A stretch of 39,838 bases of DNA. It comes from a virus. The notes under the pieces are model-generated. The model was not told the DNA's origin and made no database searches. It worked only from the letters and a program-made list of their open reading frames with translations. Position 1 is the stretch's first letter. Each line of letters opens with the position of its first letter. The translations under genes were made by a program, and so were the position numbers. Below, piece by piece: positions 24,193 to 31,415 of the stretch. Where the stretch lies: IMG/VR virus record IMGVR_UViG_3300037104_000186, positions 1 through 39,838 of that record; one strand, given 5' to 3'.

Positions 24193-24536
24193 GGCGCGTA
24201 GTAGCTGACGTCCAGCGTGCCGGTAGCGCCCACCTGGATGAACCGGAGCGCCTTGAAGTCGCCGACGTAGTCGAGCTCTCCGCCCACAGGGATCGTCATT
24301 CCGACGCCAGCGGTCGGCGCAACCCCATCATCGCGCCAGCGCACCGCTGCCGAACCACTGTTCTGAATCACGACATAGCCGACGTTGTATCCGGCGATCA
24401 CCGCCGGTAACGTAAGCGCCGTCGAGGATGTGAGCACCGTGATCTGCTGATAGCCCAGCGGTCGACGAATGCCGGTGACGGTGGCCTGATTGGCGACGAC
24501 GCTGAGAGCGAGAAACCTAAGCAGCCTGAAGTTCAT
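24189..24536 (-). CDS. Small virion protein with shared leader
   Basis: A 115-residue protein starting MNFRLLRFLALSVVANQ, the shared leader with Pro replaced by Ser. The body is one small beta domain: ITVLTSSTALTLPA, YVVIQNSGSAAVRWRDDG, IPVGGELDYVGDFKALRF. This pattern is common in short phage head or tail proteins of unknown role. The gene starts 20 bp inside the preceding metallopeptidase gene, in a different frame. Its position between metallopeptidase and capsid genes makes it a candidate protease substrate through the leader. Confidence 0.65.
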   Translation of the reverse strand: MNFRLLRFLALSVVANQATVTGIRRPLGYQQITVLTSSTALTLPAVIAGYNVGYVVIQNSGSAAVRWRDDGVAPTAGVGMTIPVGGELDYVGDFKALRFIQVGATGTLDVSYYAP

Positions 24537-24990
24537 ACAGCTTCTCCATCACTACGCGCAAAATGCGCGCGGCGCGCTCATCGGGGTCCGGGTGAAATTC
24601 ACTTTTCGTTCCGTACTTGCGCAAGAATTGCACGAACTCTAATCCGTATCCGCGCTTGGCTGCAAATAAATCTGCTGCAAATTCATGCTCACGCGCCCGC
24701 GAGCGCGCCCATGCCGTCCAGAACATCGGCACCACCAGCAGCCGTTGTTCCATGTGAAACATTTTGCAGTGCGCGTACTCGTGCAGCAGCACCGCCTGCT
24801 GCTGGTGACGATCGAGGTTGAACCACATGTCGCCGACCGCGATGCGTTTCCACCGGAATAGACCGATCGCCTGCGCCATGCCCACTTTGGGCCGATACAC
24901 CAGTGGCACGCCGAGGAATGTTTCGCCCGGCATCAGGTATTGAATCCCGCCCATCGGCGGACGCTCGTTCCACTGAATGCCGCGCCTCAC
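24517..24990 (-). CDS. M48-like zinc metallopeptidase, candidate head maturation protease
   Basis: A 157-residue protein taking GTG 24990, which overlaps the portal stop as GTGA; the long frame above is a shadow of the portal. The zinc motif is HEYAH (70-74), with the third ligand in EFAAD (103-107) and a late FHPDPDER (132-139). HExxH, ExxAD and a late HP-x-x-x-R are the order seen in M48 peptidases. A hydrophobic stretch (LLVVPMFWTAW, 84-94) follows the zinc motif. There is no signal peptide. It lies directly after the portal, where head maturation proteases are usually encoded, although those are normally serine-type. It could cut scaffold or the shared leaders, but a host-directed role is also possible. 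Confidence 0.75.
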   Translation of the reverse strand: MRRGIQWNERPPMGGIQYLMPGETFLGVPLVYRPKVGMAQAIGLFRWKRIAVGDMWFNLDRHQQQAVLLHEYAHCKMFHMEQRLLVVPMFWTAWARSRAREHEFAADLFAAKRGYGLEFVQFLRKYGTKSEFHPDPDERAARILRVVMEKLYELQAA

Positions 24991-27149
24991 CCGCGCGCTC
25001 CCGCCGATCCATCCTGGACTTGATCGGTATGTATCGCGCCCGGCGGCTGCTGGCCGCCCGGACGCTGCGGCCCCGGCATCGCACCCGGCCGCGGCGCGCC
25101 GGCAACGCCGGGGCCTGCACCGCCCGGCGCGCCCGGCTGACCGGGCTGCGGTTGCTGCGCCGCCATCTGCATCTCGCGCTTTTTCTGCATCTGCTGCATG
25201 TGGCCGGCCATGTGGGTCTTGTACAGGCCCGTCGGGTCGCCATTGGTGGCCGCCGCCTTCATGTGCGACTGGATGTGTTCGGGGTCGTTGTCCGCTTCGT
25301 GCGTTTTCACCTCGAACCCGTTGTGCATCATCTCGTTCTCGACATCGGGCTCGATGGTGAACATATTGCGGTTGTCGACGAGGATCTTCGGCGCCAGTTC
25401 CGGCCCGAACATGGATTCGGTGCCCGCCTCGATGATGGGCGTCACGTCGAGCGACTTGCCGTTCATCTGCGCCGGCGGGATGCCCTTGAGCACATTCATC
25501 CACGCGATCTGTTGCTGCATGCGCTGCACGCCCGCTTGGAATTCGGTCCCGCACCAGCGGAAGAAATAACGGTTCTCCCATTCCTGCACCGGGATCGTTT
25601 TCAAGGCCGCTTTCACGCCGATCTCGCCGCGCGACTCGACCATCAATTCCTTCGTCCGAAACTGCTGATCGAGCTCGAACAGAAATTCCATGAGCGGGTT
25701 GAGCATCACGTCCTCGTATCTCGAGGCGTGATCGATGATGTTGATCTGCTGTTCCTGCTGCATCGCGCCAAGTTGCCCGGCGTTCTTCCGCCCCTGCGGC
25801 ATCTTGCCCATCATCGCCTCATTGACGTCCATCGATTCCCATATCTGTCGCTTGATGGTGTCGCACATCGCCGCCGCGTCCTTCCACAACTGCGGCTGCG
25901 TGATCGACTTGACCCCCGTCGGCGCGACCGGCCACACCGCGGCGAGTCCGATCGTGAGCTGCGACCATTGCGGTGTCGCCAGCGGGTCGACGGCGAACAC
26001 CGGCAGCAATGAGTACATTGCCGAGTCCTGCCCCATGTTCCAGAAGTCGGTCAGTTGCCATTGCAGGAACTTGACCGGCTCGATCTTCGATTTGCCGAAA
26101 AAGCTGCCTTCCATCTGCTCGACCGGCGCCGACAGCACGGGAACCTTGGCGCTCCACAGCGGATTCTTGATGAGCCCGACGATCTCCGACGGGCTCGAAT
26201 AGAACACGATCGCCGATTCCTTGTGCTCACCGCCAAGATCCAAGTGCTCGTAGGCCATGTAGATGACGGCGTGCTTGTAGGTGCCTTCCGTTTTCACGCC
26301 GGCATCGGAGGTCTGCTTCTTCGCGGGATTGCGCTTGTCCTTCGACTTATCGGGCTCGCAGAATTGATCGATGTCCGAGCCCTTCGGCAGGATGAACACG
26401 CCCTCGTCCTCGAGCTCGCGCACCTTGTCGGGCGACAGGCGCAGGCGGATCACGACCGCCTTGGCCTTCTGCAAATCCGTGCAGGTGGGCGGGATCACGA
26501 CCAAGTCCTCGGTCGCAAACGGCACGATCTCCGGTCCTTCCTCGATGATCTTTTCTTCCTCGGTATCCTCGTACTCATCGGTCGGGTCCTCCATCTCCAT
26601 GTCGGACACGTCCTCGCCGTCGATTTCGGTGATTTTCGGGTTTTTCTTGATGAGCCGCGTCAGGTAGCGCGTGGACTTCGTCCAGTCGATCATCAGGTTC
26701 CATTGCCCCGTCACGTCGCCCGCGATGAGGTCGGTGCGGCAAATGGACTTGAGATTGAGCTTGCGGATGTAGTAGGTCAGCAGCGCCAACTGGTCGTTGG
26801 GCGGCTCGCCGTCGGTGCCGAGCCCGTCGACGTACTTGTTGTTGGCAGGAAAAAGCTGCTTTAGCGCGCGCTTGGCGCGGGCATGGATGGCGTCGCGGAC
26901 GGCGGGGATGTAGCCCTGCGAGTTACCGGCATATTGCTGGTTCTCATCCGGATTGGCGTTATAGATGTCCCAATACTCTGAAATCGCGTCCGACTGTTCT
27001 TCCTTATTCTCGAACGCCTTCTGAATCGTCTTATACAGCTTCAGCGCAGCGACGTGCGCCTTCGATTCAGGCTTGTCCGCCCAATTTTTCTGTGGGTCGG
27101 CGAGCGTGTCCTGAGTCGCGCTCGGCGGCTCCTTTTTTTTCTTCGCCAC
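24987..27149 (-). CDS. Portal protein
   Basis: A 720-residue protein starting at GTG 27149 (MAKKKKEPPSAT...). Size and features fit podovirus portals: a helical N-terminus, SEYWDIYNANPDENQQY, a VFYSSPSEIVGL and VPVLSAPVEQMEGSFFG core, and then long helices ending in EHIQSHMKAAATNGD. An acidic insert lies near 185-205 (EDTEEEKIIEEGPE). The last 60 residues are Gln/Pro/Gly-rich and probably disordered. It would form the dodecameric ring for DNA entry and the tail joint. The next gene, the metallopeptidase, starts in a GTGA overlap. Confidence 0.88.
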   Translation of the reverse strand: MAKKKKEPPSATQDTLADPQKNWADKPESKAHVAALKLYKTIQKAFENKEEQSDAISEYWDIYNANPDENQQYAGNSQGYIPAVRDAIHARAKRALKQLFPANNKYVDGLGTDGEPPNDQLALLTYYIRKLNLKSICRTDLIAGDVTGQWNLMIDWTKSTRYLTRLIKKNPKITEIDGEDVSDMEMEDPTDEYEDTEEEKIIEEGPEIVPFATEDLVVIPPTCTDLQKAKAVVIRLRLSPDKVRELEDEGVFILPKGSDIDQFCEPDKSKDKRNPAKKQTSDAGVKTEGTYKHAVIYMAYEHLDLGGEHKESAIVFYSSPSEIVGLIKNPLWSAKVPVLSAPVEQMEGSFFGKSKIEPVKFLQWQLTDFWNMGQDSAMYSLLPVFAVDPLATPQWSQLTIGLAAVWPVAPTGVKSITQPQLWKDAAAMCDTIKRQIWESMDVNEAMMGKMPQGRKNAGQLGAMQQEQQINIIDHASRYEDVMLNPLMEFLFELDQQFRTKELMVESRGEIGVKAALKTIPVQEWENRYFFRWCGTEFQAGVQRMQQQIAWMNVLKGIPPAQMNGKSLDVTPIIEAGTESMFGPELAPKILVDNRNMFTIEPDVENEMMHNGFEVKTHEADNDPEHIQSHMKAAATNGDPTGLYKTHMAGHMQQMQKKREMQMAAQQPQPGQPGAPGGAGPGVAGAPRPGAMPGPQRPGGQQPPGAIHTDQVQDGSAGARG

Positions 27150-27158
27150 AGTGCACGG

Positions 27159-27302
27159 TCAAATAACCACGCCTTTGAGCTTCTTCTTCAACATCGAAGG
27201 ACCGCCGGGCCCGCCCATGCCCATCTTCGAGTCGTTCTTTTTCCGAAATTCCTTCTTTTTGGACGCCGTCGGCATCGGCATCTTGCCCTTGTGCTTTGTC
27301 AT
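27159..27302 (-). CDS. Small basic protein (47 aa)
   Basis: A 47-residue protein (MTKHKGKMPMPTASKKKEF...) rich in Lys, Met and Gly. The ATG at 27302 overlaps the stop of the 57-residue gene upstream (ATGA). About a third of the residues are Lys or Arg, so it may bind DNA or the acidic scaffold. A longer frame that includes it starts inside the upstream gene and is rejected. Its place between terminase and portal is typical for tiny head-assembly genes. The function is not recognised. Confidence 0.65.
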   Translation of the reverse strand: MTKHKGKMPMPTASKKKEFRKKNDSKMGMGGPGGPSMLKKKLKGVVI

Positions 27303-27472
27303 TTTGCCAAATCCTTGCGACCGTAAATCTTCTCGCGCATCGGGCCGCCCTTGATGCGCTCGGGCGTGGTGTAGCCGGTGTTGCCGGTGTTGCCACCCGA
27401 CTGCTTGCCCTTGAAAAAGGCGACGGGATTCTGTGACGCTGACTTGCGGGAGATCGTACGGCTGACGGCCAT
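27299..27472 (-). CDS. Small basic protein (57 aa)
   Basis: A 57-residue protein (MAVSRTISRKSASQNPVAF...) with GGAG eight bases before ATG 27472. It continues FFKGKQSGGNTGNTGYTTPE and ends KIYGRKDLAK. It is basic with a Gly/Asn/Thr-rich middle, probably unstructured. It is coupled to the 47-residue gene by ATGA. It stands first after the terminase with a 69-bp gap that holds no recognisable promoter. The function is not known. Confidence 0.65.
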   Translation of the reverse strand: MAVSRTISRKSASQNPVAFFKGKQSGGNTGNTGYTTPERIKGGPMREKIYGRKDLAK

Positions 27473-27541
27473 GATTGGGCTCCGTGGTTGAACGAATAGA
27501 CAGTTCGCCGGCGGGAGTGTGCGGTGCTGCGCCGCGCAAAG

Positions 27542-29569
27542 TCAAGCGCGCGAACGCGGATTGGCAGAAACGTACTCGATGCCCTGCGGGTTGCGCGAGA
27601 CGTTGGCGCCGGCCGGGATGCCGAAAGTCTCACCGACGCGGTCCACCATCGCGATCGTGCATTCGATCGCCTCGGCGATGAGTCGCGAGACGCCCTGTTC
27701 GGGTTCCTGCCCGCGCGCGGTGGCAGCGCGCTCGGCCGGCAGCGCATACCCCGCCGACAGGGCATTGAGCGTCAGCGGCGCGTTGCGGTCGACGCTCAAC
27801 AGGCGATGGTTGTGCCAGACGGTGCGGATGCGGTCGGACAGGCACCCGCGGGCGACGGCTTCGTGTTCGCCACGGTAGGGGTGCAGCTTTTCGACGCGCA
27901 GGGCGGGGACGAGGGCGATGCGCTGCCACTGGTCATATACTCCGGCAGGCACGTACACGGTGACGGGATTGCGCGGCCACGTGGCGCGAACCTCATGTGC
28001 CAATGTGCGGATGCAGTCGGATACAGGACCGGACACGCTCCAGTCGCGAGCCACACAAAAACGGCGTTGCGCTCGCACGATCCCAACGCATACCGCCTCT
28101 GAAGGACTCGCATTGAAGGCCACATAGACCTCCTCCCCTCGGTTGGGCTCCGGCGCGTCCTCGACGTTGGCGCCGGAAAAATCCTCGTAAACGGGCAATC
28201 CAGCGAACATGCGCAGACTGTACGCCAGCGCATTCATGACGTCACGCGTCCCGCTCGGGAAGTTGCACCATTCGGCGACGAGCTCGGGGTGCGCCGCCTT
28301 GCCGCCGATCAGCACCACGTCCTTGGCGATGGCGAACGGCTGCAGCCCCATGATGAAGTCCTCCTTCGACCGGTCCTGCGGGGCGTTGAGCGCCACAATC
28401 GGCAGCGCCACCCCGCGGCGCAGCATCTCGATGCGGATCGGCTGCAGCAGCCAGTCGTCGAGCGAATTCTTTTCCACCCCGATCTTCGCCGGACGGTGCT
28501 TTTCATTGCAGGCAAAGATGTCGGCCAGGAACTCGTCCGGCTTCATGTACGTCCCGCTCGACTCGTGGACGAGGATGCGGCTACCCATGCGGGAAACGAC
28601 GACCTTGCCGAAGCGATCGCTGCGCTGTTGCGTGCGGGTGCGCTCGCGGTTGCTGGTGCGGGCGGGATCGTAGATCGCGAATCGCGGCATCCACGACCAC
28701 GGCGACAGGTCGGCCGATGAGAGCCATTCCTCCTTGAACGGCTTGGACGCCGCGTCGACGACCTCGAGCATGTAACTCTGCTTGAATTCGCCCAGCATCC
28801 CCGCCGCCTGGTAGCGGTCGCGCTCGGCGCGGATCCACGCCATCGGGTAGCGCGCCGGCCAGTTCGACTTGGTCGTCGGCGCGTCGACATCGCCGTCGCA
28901 GATGGGCACGCCCATGTAAACCCATTCCCGCGAGGCGGCGAAGCGGGTCACCATGCAGTCCTCCGCGCGGCGCGTCTGCCCGTAGCGGATGCGCCGGCGC
29001 GTCTTGTCCATCGCCGGCACGAGCTCCAGCCAGAACTTGCGCATCGAGGCGTCCACCGCCGCGGCGTCGCGGACGCGCTCCTGATTCTCGACGTCGTCCA
29101 GATAGGCTCCGTCCGGCCGCGAGTCGTGGTATTTAAAGGATTGGAGCTCCTGCTCCCACCCCCACGCCTCGATCATGGCGCCTGACTTGAACCAGACGCG
29201 GTTTTCGATGGATTTGCGGGCGAGCACCTCGCCACCAAAGAGATTACGCAGCTTGACGTTGGTGCGCGCTTCCTTATCAATCGCCTCCAGACGCTGGCAC
29301 GCCTTGCTGTAGGTCTCGCCGATCAATAGCTGATAGCGGAAGTTGCCGAAGGACCCCTCGAGCAACAGGTGCTCTTCTGCCACCGTCGTCTTGGCACCCT
29401 CACGATAAACCTCGAACAGGACGAATTCTGACGCTGAGCGCCAGATGTCCATCATCTTGACGTGATAGTCGGCACTGTCCTGCGGGTGCCGATGTGCAAA
29501 CAACATCGCTGCGGCGAGCGCCCGGTCCTCCGAGACCCGCCACAGCAGGTTGTGATCGAGTTCAGCCAA
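27542..29569 (-). CDS. Terminase large subunit with extra C-terminal domain
   Basis: A 675-residue packaging motor protein. ATPase: Walker A-like REGAKTT (56-62) and Walker B-like AYLDDVEN (155-162). Nuclease (RNase H-like): Asp301 in FAIYDPARTS, Glu366 in IGVEKNSLDDW and Asp443 in GTRDVMNALAY. These two domains end near residue 460. About 200 more residues follow, starting VYVAFNASPSEAVCVGIV and ending before a helical IAEAIECTIAMVDRV; the spacing looks like a second, degenerate RNase H-like fold. The start is TTG 29569, directly behind two in-frame stops (TGA TGA TTG) and three bases after the upstream gene. It would drive ATP-dependent DNA packaging through the portal. Confidence 0.9.
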   Translation of the reverse strand: MAELDHNLLWRVSEDRALAAAMLFAHRHPQDSADYHVKMMDIWRSASEFVLFEVYREGAKTTVAEEHLLLEGSFGNFRYQLLIGETYSKACQRLEAIDKEARTNVKLRNLFGGEVLARKSIENRVWFKSGAMIEAWGWEQELQSFKYHDSRPDGAYLDDVENQERVRDAAAVDASMRKFWLELVPAMDKTRRRIRYGQTRRAEDCMVTRFAASREWVYMGVPICDGDVDAPTTKSNWPARYPMAWIRAERDRYQAAGMLGEFKQSYMLEVVDAASKPFKEEWLSSADLSPWSWMPRFAIYDPARTSNRERTRTQQRSDRFGKVVVSRMGSRILVHESSGTYMKPDEFLADIFACNEKHRPAKIGVEKNSLDDWLLQPIRIEMLRRGVALPIVALNAPQDRSKEDFIMGLQPFAIAKDVVLIGGKAAHPELVAEWCNFPSGTRDVMNALAYSLRMFAGLPVYEDFSGANVEDAPEPNRGEEVYVAFNASPSEAVCVGIVRAQRRFCVARDWSVSGPVSDCIRTLAHEVRATWPRNPVTVYVPAGVYDQWQRIALVPALRVEKLHPYRGEHEAVARGCLSDRIRTVWHNHRLLSVDRNAPLTLNALSAGYALPAERAATARGQEPEQGVSRLIAEAIECTIAMVDRVGETFGIPAGANVSRNPQGIEYVSANPRSRA

Positions 29570-29572
29570 TCA

Positions 29573-29887
29573 TCACGCCGCAGGCGCCGCCGGGGTGTTC
29601 GCCGCCACCGCATTCGACATCGCCGTCGCATTCGCCGTGATCTGCGCCGCCAACGCATCGATCGCCGGCTGCTCCAGCGGCAACGCCGCCACCTGCGCCG
29701 CCAACTGCGTCAGCAACGTAATCACCGATTGCTCCACCGTCGTTTCATTCGCTACAGCCGCTTGCAGCGCAGTCAGATTCGCCATGATCTTTTCTCCAAT
29801 GTTGATGAGATGCTTCAGTAACGCCTCGATCCGGTCAAGCTGATGCCGCTCGCCGATCTCCGCAAATATGCTCTCCAGCAATGTCAT
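29573..29887 (-). CDS. Small helical protein upstream of terminase
   Basis: A 104-residue protein from ATG 29887 (MTLLESIFAEIGERHQLDR...). A GTG at 29902 would add five residues. An internal ATG at 29785, with a good GGAG eight bases upstream, would give a 70-residue form (MANLTALQAAVANETTVEQS). Both parts look coding, so two nested products are possible. The second half is a helical repeat of hydrophobics ending in an Ala/Pro-rich tail, a kind of small protein often found in phage structural clusters. As first gene of the late operon it could also be a small terminase candidate, but no DNA-binding motif is visible. Confidence 0.6.
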   Translation of the reverse strand: MTLLESIFAEIGERHQLDRIEALLKHLINIGEKIMANLTALQAAVANETTVEQSVITLLTQLAAQVAALPLEQPAIDALAAQITANATAMSNAVAANTPAAPAA

Positions 29888-30138
29888 CGCCGAAGTATCC
29901 ACTCACCACTCACCCTGTCAATCCACCACCCTCACAGTAAACCATTCCGTTAGCAGGAGGGCAAGACATATTTGCGGCGGATGGGGAAGCTTTTGCGCGA
30001 CCCACCCGTCGGGGGAGGGAGGGGGTCCCCGAGTAGGCGCCAGGCAGGCCGGCCAATGGATTGCTGCATCGCACACTAGGACAGTCAACGATCTTCATCG
30101 TTTTACATTGCATTGCAGCGTAAGTTTACATAATGGAT

Positions 30139-30144
30139 ATTATA
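30139..30144 (-). promoter_or_regulatory. Possible leftward -10 element
   Basis: Read leftward this is TATAAT, an exact sigma70 -10 match, in an AT-rich stretch about 250 bp before the first leftward gene. No -35 hexamer close to TTGACA is found at 16-18 bases spacing, so it would need an activator or an extended -10. Confidence 0.3.
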
Positions 30145-30257
30145 CGAAGTGGAGTACATAACCCATTGATTCATATGAATTCACAGTGTCCAGCAGGCTC
30201 GCTCGAACGCCTGGCTGACGACAAACGGCGGTCGATACCCCCCCTCTCTTATAGTAT

Positions 30258-30289
30258 AAGACTATCGACGTTGTCATTTCCATAGTCTT
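30258..30289. repeat. 8-bp inverted repeat, operator-like
   Basis: AAGACTAT (30258-30265) and ATAGTCTT (30282-30289) form an exact 8-bp inverted repeat with 16 bases between. A second, partly overlapping ATAGT/ACTAT palindrome lies at 30251-30265. This is typical of a dimer-binding site in a promoter region. Confidence 0.45.
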
Positions 30290-30317
30290 TGACTAAAGGG
30301 ACATGCTCAAGGGGTAA

Positions 30318-30454
30318 CGTTCGGTCGTAGGACAAACGAACGCATGCGAACGCATTCGAACAGTTCATTCGGCCACTTGTAGGACAAACGAACGCCCCCT
30401 ACCCTAAGAAGGGGGCTGTTCGTTTGCCGTTCGGGGCCTGACCTCGGGCGTTCG
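30318..30454. repeat. Iteron-like CGAACG/CGTTCG cluster with 17-bp direct repeat
   Basis: The hexamer CGAACG or its complement CGTTCG occurs at 30318, 30337, 30347, 30389, 30428 and 30449. Two copies sit in an exact 17-bp direct repeat, GTAGGACAAACGAACGC, at 30327-30343 and 30379-30395, 52 bp apart (about five helical turns). Six hexamers in 137 bp is far above chance. It may be an iteron array for replication initiation or a multi-site operator. Confidence 0.6.
30385..30425. repeat. Long hairpin
   Basis: The left arm 30385-30400 (CAAACGAACGCCCCCT) pairs with 30410-30425 with one bulged base, leaving a 9-base loop. The arm overlaps the second 17-bp repeat. It could be a bidirectional terminator insulating the divergent arms or a cruciform at an origin; there is no clear U-run. 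Confidence 0.55.
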
Positions 30455-30521
30455 TCTGTTGCGTGCTGCAGGCGCGACGCGTACACTGCAAACACGTCAA
30501 CAACATATAAGGTACGCGAAA

Positions 30522-30758
30522 ATGAACGATGTCATTCATGTCGACGCCGATCGTCCGGTGCCTGCTGCTGCGCGCTGTGCTACGGCTGCATATCCGTGGC
30601 GAACGATTGCTGTCGGCGAATCATTCCTGTTGCGCGATGGCGTCATTCACCGCTCCGCGATTTGCATGTGCGGTAGCGCGGCGCGGTCCATTGGCGCCGG
30701 CGTCCGGTTTCGATGCGCCAAGGACGGCGAGCGCATCCGCGTCTGGCGCATCGAGTGA
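30522..30758 (+). CDS. Small conserved-looking phage protein (YPW-VGESF type)
   Basis: A 78-residue protein starting MNDVIHVDADRPVPAAARC. The start is ATG 30522; the longer frame upstream runs into the repeat region. It has the pattern YPWRTIAVGESFLL, then a run of small and basic residues, then GERIRVWRIE, which I have seen in many small phage proteins of unknown role. The cysteines (CMCGSAARS) replace the usual Ser/Ala. It is the first gene of the rightward arm. It may bind nucleic acid; no experiment known to me shows this. Confidence 0.65.
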   Translation: MNDVIHVDADRPVPAAARCATAAYPWRTIAVGESFLLRDGVIHRSAICMCGSAARSIGAGVRFRCAKDGERIRVWRIE

Positions 30759-30773
30759 GCCGACGGACGGTAG

Positions 30774-30801
30774 TTGACATCCTATGACACTGTGACATAA
30801 T
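30774..30801 (+). promoter_or_regulatory. Sigma70-type promoter
   Basis: A perfect -35 TTGACA (30774-30779) and a -10 CATAAT (30796-30801) are 16 bases apart, about 55 bp before the ATG at 30856. A TGTGAC half-site (30791-30796) overlaps the -10; the same hexamer forms a palindrome at 31297-31315, so repression at this promoter is plausible. Confidence 0.7.
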
Positions 30802-30855
30802 AGGCACATCGGATAGCCGATAACCGCGCCTCGGGAACAGGGGCAGGAGACAAAA

Positions 30856-31068
30856 ATGAGCAACCACCCGAATCGCAGCGCGTACAGCATCGGCTTCTCG
30901 CACGGCAATCAAGCCGGCGGCACGCACAACTGGAAGCCGGGTAATCGCACTGTTAGCCTCGCCGAGTACAACCGCGGATTCCACGAGGGCATGCACACCT
31001 ATCACGTCGCATCCCTGCCGCGCGAACGCGAACTTGCGAAACTCAATCTCCCGCGTTCGCAACGTTGA
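30856..31068 (+). CDS. Small hypothetical protein
   Basis: A 70-residue protein (MSNHPNRSAYSIGFSHGNQ...) with GGAG before ATG 30856 and a strong promoter about 55 bp upstream. It is rich in His, Asn and Gly, with an aromatic pattern SLAEYNRGFHEGMHTY, and ends basic (LNLPRSQR). No domain is recognised. It is the first gene of a short operon whose second gene is an HTH regulator, so it may be an early host-directed or regulatory protein. Stop and next start overlap as TTGA. Confidence 0.65.
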   Translation: MSNHPNRSAYSIGFSHGNQAGGTHNWKPGNRTVSLAEYNRGFHEGMHTYHVASLPRERELAKLNLPRSQR

Positions 31069-31256
31069 TCCCCACTCCCGACGAAATCCGTGCATGGCGG
31101 CGACAGACCGGACTCTCGGCTGCCGCTGTCGCGCGACTGGTGTATGTGTCTGCGCGCTCGTGGCAGCGGTGGGAATCCGGCGAGCAACCGGTCTCGCTCG
31201 CGCACTGGGAATTGGCGAAAATAAAATCATCTCGCCGCGCTCCAGTAAGTGATTAG
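31065..31256 (+). CDS. HTH transcriptional regulator (XRE-like)
   Basis: A 63-residue protein starting at TTG 31065, overlapping the upstream stop. It is nearly all one helix-turn-helix: EIRAWRRQTGLSAAAVARLV, then SARSWQRWESGEQPVSLAHW, with the GLS-x-x-x-V-A turn and RSWQRWESG recognition helix typical of XRE-type phage regulators. It would bind DNA as a dimer. Candidate operators are the TGTGAC sites in the promoter before this operon (30791) and the palindrome just after this gene (31297-31315), suggesting autoregulation. That link is inference. Confidence 0.75.
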   Translation: MIPTPDEIRAWRRQTGLSAAAVARLVYVSARSWQRWESGEQPVSLAHWELAKIKSSRRAPVSD

Positions 31257-31296
31257 GGTTGCGCATCACATTCACGTTTGCTCCTTCGCGGCACAT

Positions 31297-31315
31297 TGTG
31301 ACCTCTGGCGTCACA
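31297..31315. promoter_or_regulatory. TGTGAC palindrome, possible operator
   Basis: TGTGAC (31297-31302) and GTCACA (31310-31315) form an exact 6-bp inverted repeat with 7 bases between. It lies in the 159-bp stretch without a gene between the HTH gene and the gene at 31416; I see nothing else in that stretch. Confidence 0.4.
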
Positions 31316-31415
31316 TCCGGTCGGGCGGCGTGGCGTTGGGAGGGGATGGCGGCGCTGGCACGGTAATCGCTTTGGTTATCGTACGGCGACGTGCCGTGAC
31401 GACCAAGGAACCGCA

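Larger units (their letters stand above)
29903..30521. other. Divergent intergenic control region
   Basis: About 620 bp without a convincing gene between the leftward late operon and the rightward arm. It is more AT-rich around 30090-30190 than its surroundings, has a G-run cluster at 30011-30025 (GGGGGAGGGAGGGGG), an exact leftward TATAAT (30144-30139) without a good -35, an 8-bp inverted repeat (30258-30289), CGAACG/CGTTCG motifs and a long hairpin (both listed separately). A TATAAG at 30506-30511 precedes the first rightward gene. It is the best place for late and early promoters, and possibly the replication origin. Confidence 0.6.

Noticed and set aside
30011-30029. G-rich run as a quadruplex
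   Set aside because: Only three clear G tracts; it could fold but there is no supporting context.
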